64,000 nt of DNA. It comes from Pseudomonas sp. KNUC1026. GTDB lineage: Bacteria; Pseudomonadota; Gammaproteobacteria; Pseudomonadales; Pseudomonadaceae. Position numbers and translations under genes: made by a program. The stretch lies in the NCBI RefSeq assembly GCF_021650705.1, contig NZ_CP087138.1, positions 2,170,001 through 2,234,000 of the forward strand. Reading direction: 5' to 3'. The notes below the pieces were generated by a model. It was not told the DNA's origin, ran no database searches, and worked only from the letters and a program-made list of their open reading frames with translations. This document shows, piece by piece, positions 57,168 through 64,000 of this stretch. Position 1 is the first letter of the stretch. Each line of letters opens with the position of its first letter.

Positions 57168-58502
57168 TCACTTGATTGCATCTCGCGCCGGCGTGGCGCT
57201 CTGCGCCCGTACGAACCCCAACGCCAGTTGCTGGTATAGCTCCGGTCCCATCCGCGCACTGATTGCACTGGCGACCAGTGCCGTGGCCAGCAGGCTGATG
57301 ACCATGCCGTGGCTGTCGATCATCTCCATCACGATGATCGCCGAGGTGATCGGCGACTGAGTGACGGCTGCCAGAAAGCCGACCATGCACAAGGCAACCA
57401 CCGGCAACGCCGCGCTGCCCAATTGCGCCCAGTGCGCGATGTCGGCCCCCACCGCAGCGCCCACCGCCAGTGCGGGCGCGAAGATGCCGCCGGGAATGCC
57501 GGAGAAGTAGGTGAGCACCGTGGCCAGGAACCGAGTGATCGCCGCGTGCCAGGGCAAGTCGGCGCCGCTGTTGATGATCTGCGTAGTAATGCCGTAGCCG
57601 CTGCCGAACGACATCCCGCCACTGATCAGGCCCAGCACCGCCACCAGCAGGCCGCAGGCCCCGGCGAACCACACCGGGTGCGCCGCGCGCCAGCGCCACA
57701 GCCGCCAGTGCGCGTGGCGTTGCGGCCACAGCAACAGCCGACTGAACACCCCCCCGAGCAACCCGCAGGCAACCCCTGCCACCAGCACCGCCAGCGCCGT
57801 GCCCCAGCCGGATTCCTGCGCGCTGAGCTTGCCGAAATAGTTGTAATTGCCTTGCACACCGATGGCGACCATGCCGGCCAGGATGATGGTCGACAGCAAC
57901 ACGCCGCTGGTACGGGTTTCGAGCTTGCGGCCCAGTTCCTCCACCGCGAAGGCAATGCCGGCCAGCGGCGTGTTGAATGCTGCGGCGATGCCGGCGGCAC
58001 CCCCGGCAAGGATCAGGTCAGGGGCACGAATGATGCGGGCGTGAGGCAGCCAGCGATGGAACAGGTGCATCACCGAAGCGGCCACCTGCACCGAAGGCCC
58101 TTCCCGCCCGGCCGAAAACCCGCCCAGCAGTGCCAGGCAGCCCAGGCCGACCTTGCCCACCGCGATGCGCATCGACACCAGCCGGCCCACTGGCTTGTGC
58201 TGGCCGGCCAGGCGCGTTGCGGCAATCACTTGCGGAATGCCGCTGCCTTGAGCACCTGGAAAAAAACGCACCGTCAGGCCCACCACCAGCATGCCGATGG
58301 CCGGCGTGATCAGCAGCGCCAGCCACAGGTGCCCTGCGGTGAGCCAGGCAAAGCCGGCCAGTGCCCGCTCGGCGAGCCAGGCGAACCCTACCACCAGCAA
58401 ACCCGCGCTGATGGCGGCAGCCCATAGCGTCAGCCGGGTACGCCAGCGCACCGAAGACACTCTGCGCCGGATGACACGAAAGAGATTCAACGGCGCCGGC
58501 AC
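57168..58502 (-). CDS. ClC-family chloride channel/transporter
   Basis: About 444 residues with many membrane spans. The three anion-path motifs are GAQGSGIPQVIA, GGFSAGREGPSVQVAA (gating glutamate in GREGP) and GGIFAPALAVGAAVGA. The first and third regions are complete. It moves chloride, likely in exchange for protons, across the inner membrane. The start is uncertain: GTG 58502 is used here, but TTG 58487 with AGGTG upstream is nearly as good, and the open frame runs further to 58655. Confidence 0.88.
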   Translation of the reverse strand: MPAPLNLFRVIRRRVSSVRWRTRLTLWAAAISAGLLVVGFAWLAERALAGFAWLTAGHLWLALLITPAIGMLVVGLTVRFFPGAQGSGIPQVIAATRLAGQHKPVGRLVSMRIAVGKVGLGCLALLGGFSAGREGPSVQVAASVMHLFHRWLPHARIIRAPDLILAGGAAGIAAAFNTPLAGIAFAVEELGRKLETRTSGVLLSTIILAGMVAIGVQGNYNYFGKLSAQESGWGTALAVLVAGVACGLLGGVFSRLLLWPQRHAHWRLWRWRAAHPVWFAGACGLLVAVLGLISGGMSFGSGYGITTQIINSGADLPWHAAITRFLATVLTYFSGIPGGIFAPALAVGAAVGADIAHWAQLGSAALPVVALCMVGFLAAVTQSPITSAIIVMEMIDSHGMVISLLATALVASAISARMGPELYQQLALGFVRAQSATPARDAIK

Positions 58503-58646
58503 CTGTAACAAGAAATGAGCATCGACTGTAAGGGGCGCGCCAAGCCAGTGCAAACCCGCTTGAGCGGCACGACTTTTTGAACCGGTTGCACGGCCCGCTT
58601 GCCCACATTCAAGTGCTACCGAACCCTCAACCCAAAGGACCGAACC

Positions 58647-58862
58647 ATGAGCCACTCATTCAAGACAGGCGACGCCCTACGCTGGAACGCCGAAGCCGGC
58701 GAGATCGACGGCAAGGTGGTCAAGGTACATACCCATGACCTTACCTTCATGGGCAAGCACCGCCCGGCCTCGCAGGAGACGCCACAGTACGAGGTGCGCA
58801 GCGAAAAGACCGGCAAGCACGCCCTGCATCACGGGGATGCGCTCAAGCACGCCAAAGGATGA
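58647..58862 (+). CDS. DUF2945 (hypervirulence-associated TUDOR-like) protein
   Basis: A 71-residue protein with the DUF2945 pattern FKTGDALRWNAEAGEIDGKVVKVHTHDL (quoted: GDALRWNAEAGEIDGKVVKV) and YEVRSEKTGKHALHHGDALK. The family is small and its function unknown. It is divergent from the ClC gene and converges with the hisN-like gene 7 bases later. Confidence 0.88.
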   Translation: MSHSFKTGDALRWNAEAGEIDGKVVKVHTHDLTFMGKHRPASQETPQYEVRSEKTGKHALHHGDALKHAKG

Positions 58863-58869
58863 GCGTGCC

Positions 58870-59661
58870 TCAGAGCGCCGGCTTGAGCTGCTCTACCAGC
58901 CACGAGTGCAGCGCCGGGTCGCCCGCTGCGACCACCGCGCCGCCGTGCTGGGCAGTGCTGCCATCCCAGGCAGTCATGCGCCCGCCAGCACCTTCGATGA
59001 TCGGAATCAGTGCCTGCACGTCGTAGGGTTTGAGGCTGTCTTCGATCACCACGTCCACCAGGCCCATGGCCAACATGCAGTAGGCGTAGCAATCGCCGCC
59101 GAAGCGGGTCATGCGCGCCTGGCCGCTCAAGCGTTCGAACGCCGCCTTGCGGCTGGGGATGTCGAACAGTTGCGGCGAGGTGCTCATCACGATGGCATCG
59201 CTCAGGCGCTCGCAGGCGCGGGTGCGCAGGCGCCGCTCGCCCAGCCATGCGCCGTCTGGGGTGCCAACGAAACGCTCGCCGGTGAACGGCTGGCTCATCA
59301 CCCCAAGCACCGGGCGCTGGCCGTCGTTCAAGGCAATCAGCGTGCCCCACAGTGGCAGGCCGGTGATGAAGGCACGGGTGCCGTCGATGGGGTCGAGCAC
59401 CCAGGTCAACGGCGAGGTGCCGGGCTCGTGCCCGTATTCCTCGCCGAAGATGCCGTGCTCCGGATACTCGGCATGAATCAATTCACGCATGGCCTGCTCG
59501 GCGCCCTGGTCGGCCAGGGTCACCGGGTCGAAGCCGCCCTTGAGCTTGTTCTCCACCGCCTGAGCGGTACGAAAGTACGGCAGCGCAGCATCAGCGGCGG
59601 CCTGCGCCAGGGTGTCGGCGAAGGCGCGCAACTCGGCGAGCGGCAAAGGGGTGGCAGGCAT
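58870..59661 (-). CDS. hisN: Inositol-monophosphatase family phosphatase, HisN-like
   Basis: A 263-residue metal-dependent phosphatase. The motifs are GIFGEEYGHE (metal-binding glutamate pair), WVLDPIDGTRAFITGLPLWG (the DPIDGT motif) and LKPYDVQALIPIIEGAGG (the third acidic site, in YDVQA). The sequence fits the HisN-type histidinol-phosphatase branch used in histidine synthesis, which resembles inositol monophosphatase in fold; the exact substrate is not proven here. ATG 59661 has GGAGA upstream and fits the family length. Confidence 0.88.
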   Translation of the reverse strand: MPATPLPLAELRAFADTLAQAAADAALPYFRTAQAVENKLKGGFDPVTLADQGAEQAMRELIHAEYPEHGIFGEEYGHEPGTSPLTWVLDPIDGTRAFITGLPLWGTLIALNDGQRPVLGVMSQPFTGERFVGTPDGAWLGERRLRTRACERLSDAIVMSTSPQLFDIPSRKAAFERLSGQARMTRFGGDCYAYCMLAMGLVDVVIEDSLKPYDVQALIPIIEGAGGRMTAWDGSTAQHGGAVVAAGDPALHSWLVEQLKPAL

Positions 59662-59707
59662 GGCGAAGTCTCCGTCGGATCGTGCGCGCATGCTGCCTGA
59701 AAGCGCT

Positions 59708-60580
59708 TTATCGAGCCAGCGCTTTGCCCAGCGTCTCGATGTTGCTGCGGTAGAAGCCAAGGTAGGTGCTGCCCGGCCCTTCTGCGCTCAGCGCGTCGGA
59801 GTACAGCGTGCCGCCGATACGCGCGCCGGATTCCTCGGCGATCTGCTTGAGCAGGCGCGAGTCGGAGATGTTCTCCATGAACACCGCCTTGATGTGCTGC
59901 TCGCGAATCTGCCTGACCAGCCCGGCCACATCGGCGGCGGTGGCTTCACGCTCGGTGGAAAGGCCCTGGGGTGCGATGAACTCGATGCCATAGGCCTGGC
60001 CCAGGTAGCCGAAGGCGTCATGGGAGGTGACGATGCGCTTGTTGCCAGGCGGCAGGCTGCCGAAGGTCTTGGCGGCGACTTTCAGCAGGTCGTCGATCTT
60101 CGCCACATAGGCATCGTGGTTGCGCTGGTAGTCGGCGGCATGCGCCGGGTCGACGGCGTCGAGCCCCTTGAGGATGTTGGCGGCATAGATGCGCGCGTTG
60201 GCCAGGCTGTTCCAGGCATGCGGGTCGGGGATGGTCTGGCCGTCTTCTTCGAGCGTGCGCGGCAGCACACCATCGCTGGCCTTGATCACCTTGGCATGGG
60301 TTTCGGTGCTGGCCACCAAGCGGTCGAGCCAGGGCTCGAACTGCAGGCCGTTCTCGACGATCAGGTCGGCGGCCAGCACCTGCTTGCCATCGGCCGGCGT
60401 GGTTTCGTAGGTGTGGGCATCGGAGTCCGGGCCCACCAGGTTGGTCAGAGCGATGTGGTCGCCACCGATCTGGCGGGTCATGTCGGCCAGGATGCTGAAG
60501 CTGGTCAGCACCTTGACCGGCTCCGCCGCCTGGGCGCTGAAGGGTAATGCGAGGGCAAGCAACAGCAGGGCACGGCGCAT
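59708..60580 (-). CDS. Metal (zinc/manganese) ABC transporter binding protein
   Basis: A 290-residue periplasmic metal-binding protein of the cluster A-I type. A signal peptide MRRALLLLALALPFSAQAA precedes EPVKVLTSFSILADMTRQIGG. Metal ligand sites are visible in DSDAHTYETTP, DPHAWNSLANA and SHDAFGYLGQAYG. The final acidic ligand is in LYSDAL. It has no histidine-rich loop. The operator upstream of the cluster points to zinc. Its ATG lies 12 bases after the restored stop of the permease gene, with AAGGA between. Confidence 0.9.
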   Translation of the reverse strand: MRRALLLLALALPFSAQAAEPVKVLTSFSILADMTRQIGGDHIALTNLVGPDSDAHTYETTPADGKQVLAADLIVENGLQFEPWLDRLVASTETHAKVIKASDGVLPRTLEEDGQTIPDPHAWNSLANARIYAANILKGLDAVDPAHAADYQRNHDAYVAKIDDLLKVAAKTFGSLPPGNKRIVTSHDAFGYLGQAYGIEFIAPQGLSTEREATAADVAGLVRQIREQHIKAVFMENISDSRLLKQIAEESGARIGGTLYSDALSAEGPGSTYLGFYRSNIETLGKALAR

Positions 60581-60592
60581 GGCAAGGTCCTT

Positions 60593-61454
60593 TTACAGGG
60601 GGATGGGCAGAGCGGGACCGGTGCATGACCCCATGCACCGGCCCAATGATCACGGACACCAGGTAGAACGCCCCGGCCACCACCACAATGGCCGGGCCAC
60701 TGGGCAACGAGGCGTAGAACGACAGCAGCAGCCCCAGCGCCACGGCCACGCCACCGAGCAACGACGCCAGCAGCAGCCGCGGCGGCAGGCGGCGGGTCCA
60801 GAAGCGTGCGGCGGCGGCCGGCAAGGTCATCAGCCCGACCATCATCAGCGCGCCGATGGCCTGGAAACCCACGACCAGGTTCAGCACCACCAGGCCGAGG
60901 AACAGGCCGTGGGCCCACGGGCCGAGGCGGCTGACGCTGCGCAGGAACAACGGGTCGAGGCAATCGAGCAGCAAAGGCCGGTAGAGCACAGCCAGCAGGA
61001 CGAGGCTGAGCACGGCGACCCAGGCCATCGCCTCAAGGGTTGCCGCGTCCACCGCGAGCGCCGAGCCGAACAGCAGCCCGAGCAGGTCCAGGCGCTTGCC
61101 GGCCAGCCCCAGCAGCAATACGCCGCTGGCCAGGGAAATGGGATAGAGCGCCGCCAGGCTCGCGTCTTCGCGCAAGCCGGTATTGCGCGTGACCCAGGCC
61201 GACAACCCGGCCACACCCAGGCCGGCACCGAGCCCGCCAAGGGTCAATGCAGGCAGCGACAGCCCGGCGATCCAGAACGCCAGGGCCGCGCCCGGCAGAA
61301 TGCCGTGGGAAATCGCATCGCCCATCAGGCTCATGCGCCGCAACATCAGGAAAACGCCCAGCGGCGCAGTGCTCATGGCCAGCAGCACGCCGCCGAACAG
61401 GGCGCGGCGCATAAAGGCGAATTCGACGAAAGGCTGCCAGAGGTGTTCGAGCAT
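60593..61454 (-). CDS. Metal ABC transporter permease, interrupted frame at 3' end
   Basis: About 287 residues and about eight hydrophobic spans, in the ZnuB / MntB family. It shows LLAMSTAPLGVFLMLRRMSLMGDAISHGILPG and VGFQAIGALMMVGLMTLPAAAARF. The ATG at 61454 shares its last base region with the ATPase stop. Its raw frame runs on into the binding-protein gene, which is not plausible. A change near 60620-60640 (one base gained or two lost) would move it to the TAA at 60593, followed by AAGGA and the next ATG, a normal layout. A perfect inverted repeat lies exactly there. Confidence 0.85.
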
Positions 61455-62086
61455 CACGCCACCTGGCTCAGGTGCAAGGCATCGGGGCCGAGGCTCAGGC
61501 AGCACTGGGCATGGCGCTGGACACTGGCAAGGTCATGGCAAACGACCACCAGCGTGCGGCCCTCGCCATGCCAGCGGCGCACCTGCTCCCACAACACGGC
61601 CTGGCCGGCTTCGTCGAGGTTGGCGTCAGGCTCGTCGAGCAGCAGCAGCGGCGCTTCGGTCAGGCTCATGCGCGCCAGCAAGGCGCGCTGCAACTGGCCG
61701 CCGGACATCGCCTGCAAGCTCAGGCCCGCCAGCCCTTCCAACTGCCAGGTGGCGAGGGCTTGCTCCAGCTGGGCCTGGCGGCAGGCACGTGACAACCGCC
61801 GGCCCCAGAACCCGGCCGACACCAGCTCACCCAGTTGAACCGGAAACTGCCGGTCGATCGCCTGCTGCTGCACCAGGTAACCCAGGCGCCCGCCTCGGCC
61901 GAGGTTGACCTCAAGCTTTCCAGCCAATGGTTTCTGCAAGCCGGCGATCACTTTGAGCAAGGTGGTTTTGCCGGTGCCATTGGGGCCGGTGATGGCCGTG
62001 AAGCTGCCGGCGGGAAGATGCAGGTCCAGAGGCGGCGTCAATGGGCGGTTGACCGGCCCCCATTGCAAAGCGGTGCAGTGGATCAT
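61454..62086 (-). CDS. Metal (zinc/manganese) ABC transporter ATP-binding protein
   Basis: A 210-residue ATPase with Walker A ITGPNGTGKTTLLKVIAG, signature AMSGGQLQRALLAR, Walker B LLLLDEPDANLDEAG and switch VVVCHDLAS. It drives the zinc/manganese importer with the permease and binding protein that follow. The start MIHCTALQW at 62086 is the family-like one; an upstream ATG at 62116 is possible but has no ribosome-binding site between it and the operator. It is the first gene of the cluster. Confidence 0.9.
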   Translation of the reverse strand: MIHCTALQWGPVNRPLTPPLDLHLPAGSFTAITGPNGTGKTTLLKVIAGLQKPLAGKLEVNLGRGGRLGYLVQQQAIDRQFPVQLGELVSAGFWGRRLSRACRQAQLEQALATWQLEGLAGLSLQAMSGGQLQRALLARMSLTEAPLLLLDEPDANLDEAGQAVLWEQVRRWHGEGRTLVVVCHDLASVQRHAQCCLSLGPDALHLSQVA

Positions 62087-62117
62087 GGTGTCGACATGCG
62101 CAGGATGGACACGCATT

Positions 62118-62130
62118 GTTACACTATAAC
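62118..62130 (-). promoter_or_regulatory. Candidate Zur operator
   Basis: The palindrome GTTATAGTGTAAC (minus strand) lies 32 bases before the ATPase start. It fits the GTTATA-N-ATAAC-type Zur box, with GTTA-N5-TAAC arms. This would repress the operon when zinc is plentiful and points to zinc as the transported metal. Confidence 0.65.
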
Positions 62131-62245
62131 GTGTCGAAACAAAATGAATCCTTTGTCATTCACATCGCCCCACGCGCAGATCCAGGGAACCGGTACGCCT
62201 GAACGCTGACCAACTCTTTTTGCCACAACCGTTGCGGAGGCTACC

Positions 62246-63678
62246 GTGAACTACCCCGACATCCTGCTTCACATCGACGGCCAATGGCGCCCTGCCCTGG
62301 CTGGCGCCACGTTGCCGGTGACCAACCCAGCCAATGGTGAAGTGATCGGCCAGCTGGCCAAGGCTGACGAAGCCGACCTGGACGCCGCCCTCGCCGCCGC
62401 CGAACGCGGCTTCCAGACCTGGCGCCGCACGCCCGCCTTCGAGCGCTACAAGACCCTGCGCAAAGCCGCCGAGCTGCTGCGCGAACGCGCCGAGGGCATT
62501 GCCAGGCTGATGACCCTGGAGCAAGGCAAGCCGCTGGCCGAAGCGCGCGCCGAAACCCTGGGCGCCGCCGACACCATCGACTGGCTGGCCGAAGAAGGCC
62601 GCCGTGCCTACGGGCGCATCATCCCGGCGCGTGCCGAGGGCGTGGAGCAGAAGGTGATCCGCGAGCCGGTCGGCCCGGTCGCTGCATTCACCCCCTGGAA
62701 CTTCCCCATCAACCAGGTGGTGCGCAAGCTCACGGCGGCGCTGGCCACCGGTTGCTCGATCATCGTCAAGGCCCCGGAAGAAACCCCGGCCTCGCCTGCC
62801 GAGCTGGTGCGTGCCTTCATCGATGCCGGCGTGCCCAAAGGCGTGATCGGCCTGGTGTATGGCGACCCGGGGCAGATCTCCAGCTACCTGATCCCGCACC
62901 CGGTGATCCGCAAGGTCACCTTCACCGGCTCCACCGGCGTGGGCAAGCAACTGGCGGCACTGGCCGGCCAGCACATGAAACGCGTGACCATGGAGCTGGG
63001 CGGCCACGCCCCGGCGCTGGTGTTCGCCGACGCCGACCTGGACGAAGCCGCCAAGCTGCTGGCTGCGAGTAAATTCCGCAACGCAGGCCAGGTGTGCATT
63101 TCGCCGACCCGCCTGCTGGTGGAGCGCAGCGTGTACGACGCCTTCGCCGAGCGTTTCGTCGCTCACGCCAAGGCACTTAAAGTGGGCGACGGCCTGGCCG
63201 AAGGCACCCAGCTGGGCCCGCTGGCCAACGACCGCCGCGCCCTGCCTTGCGCAAGCTGATCGAGGACGCCAAAGCCAAGGGCGCGACCGAGCTGCTGGCG
63301 ACCGAAGTGCCCAAGGGCCCAGGTTACTTCTTCGGCCCCACGGTGCTGGGCAACATGACGCCCGAGATGGCTGCGATGAACGAGGAGCCCTTCGGCCCCC
63401 TGGCCCTGCTGATGCCGTTCGACACCCTCGAACAGGCCCTGGCTGAAGCCAATCGCCTGCCCTACGGCCTGGCCTCCTATGCGTTCACCACCAGCACCCG
63501 CACTGCGCAGGCGCTGAGTGACGGTATCGAAGCCGGCATGCTGACCATCAACCACATGGGCCTGGGCTTGCCCGAGGTGCCGTTTGGCGGCGTGCAGGAT
63601 TCGGGCTACGGCTCCGAGGGCGGCACCGAAGCCATCGAGGCGTACCTGAACACCAAACTGGTCACCCAGCGCGGCTGA
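62246..63678 (+). CDS. gabD: NAD(P)-dependent succinate-semialdehyde dehydrogenase-like, interrupted frame
   Basis: About 477 residues of the aldehyde dehydrogenase family. The NAD-contact block is [13 protein letters not shown], the catalytic glutamate is in [18 protein letters not shown], the catalytic cysteine in [13 protein letters not shown], and [11 protein letters not shown] and [20 protein letters not shown] are C-terminal landmarks. The sequence is closest to the succinate-semialdehyde branch, oxidising the semialdehyde to succinate. Near 63245 one base is lost; restoring it reads [20 protein letters not shown]. It is divergent from the zinc cluster. Confidence 0.88.
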
Positions 63679-63753
63679 AACCTTCATTGGAGAGCAGTGC
63701 CCGCCCCTGCTAGGCTCAAGGCTTCGTTCACGGCCCCGAAGGAGGTCATTGCC

Positions 63754-64000
63754 ATGCCCGAAGCCCACAGCCTGCCGCGGCTTTTCCCGCAACCGGATGA
63801 AATCCCCGAGGCTTACCGCCTCGGGGCACCGCAAGAGCAGCGCGAGTATCTGGTGGACGGGCGCTTCGAGCAGTGGCCCGGCCCGCTGGCGCTAGTGCGC
63901 AGCCCCATCTACCTGCACACCCCGAAGGCGACCAGCAAGTGGTGCTCGGCGCCACACCCCGGCTGGACGCTGCGGCAGCGCTGACTGCATTGGATGCTGC
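63754..64000 (+). CDS. NADP-dependent glyceraldehyde-3-phosphate dehydrogenase (GapN)-like, partial and interrupted
   Basis: Only the N-terminal 80 or so codons are in the window. The start MPEAHSLPRLFPQPDEIPEA and then QREYLVDGRFEQWPGPLALVRSPI follow the N-terminus of GapN-type aldehyde dehydrogenases (LFP-x-IPE-x-RL, QREYLVDG). Then the frame breaks at the C-run near 63932. A fifth C would restore HTPEGDQQVVLGATPRLDAA. AAGGAGG lies 8 bases before the ATG. The gene follows the gabD-like gene by 75 bases. Confidence 0.65.

Noticed and set aside
60411..61838. A 475-codon plus-strand frame
   Set aside because: Antisense to the zinc/metal permease and ATPase genes; highly repetitive Gln/Arg/His translation typical of shadows.
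1..64000. CRISPR arrays or insertion sequences
   Set aside because: No regularly spaced repeats and no transposase-like product with flanking inverted repeats was found on either strand.

Overview
The window looks like chromosomal DNA of a Pseudomonas of the putida group. The evidence is high GC, Pseudomonas-type families (OprD porin, DUF1654, DUF934 behind cysI, an ErcA/ErcS-like pair, CSS-motif EAL protein) and REP-like palindromes. No IS element, CRISPR array, rRNA or replication origin was seen. Two tRNA genes are present: Leu(UAA) and Cys(GCA).

Quality note: about 24 genes or gene ends are interrupted by small frame changes. Most look like one lost base, often in a C/G run of 4 to 6. 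The downstream frame always continues the same protein family, and core genes such as cysI are hit. This fits uncorrected sequence errors better than gene decay. Such genes are reported here as single interrupted CDSs spanning all frames.

Layout. 0-11.5 kb: a partial gene, a GAF-EAL protein, glutaminase, cytochrome b561, then a tight plus-strand run of hybrid histidine kinase, ddlA, FUSC protein and surE, followed by HAD, DUF924 and MFS genes. 11.7-13.9 kb: cysI and DUF934, closed by a terminator. 14-30 kb: two very large paralogous minus-strand genes (about 1640 and 1560 codons) with a DUF6543-like N-terminal region, leucine-rich repeats and a shared C-terminal domain that lacks a NEL-type cysteine. 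Between them lie sohB, an SCP2-domain protein, an ErcS-like kinase overlapping ercA, a CSS-motif EAL protein and a CBS protein. 30-35 kb: lipoprotein, OprD porin, an MCP tail remnant, and a GntR / MFS / amidohydrolase catabolic cluster. 35.4-38.9 kb: REP cluster, MFS, a DUF4123-like (type VI adaptor-like) gene, and an IclR regulator.

39.1-45.6 kb: an operon divergent from the IclR gene. It encodes a polyamine-type ABC importer (ATPase, two permeases, binding protein) and a three-part HcnABC-like flavin/iron-sulfur dehydrogenase, which suggests uptake and oxidation of one amine or opine-like substrate. 45.7-52.6 kb: tRNA-Leu, chemoreceptor, phage-type lysozyme, DUF3053 lipoprotein, receiver protein, S24 repressor, several small Pseudomonas genes, tRNA-Cys. 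52.8-56 kb: a ClpP-like protein, a KGG stress protein, an SDR and an FdhA-like dehydrogenase. 56-64 kb: quinone-reductase-like gene, ClC channel, DUF2945, hisN-like phosphatase, a zinc/metal ABC transporter with a Zur-like operator, a succinate-semialdehyde dehydrogenase and the start of a GapN-like gene.
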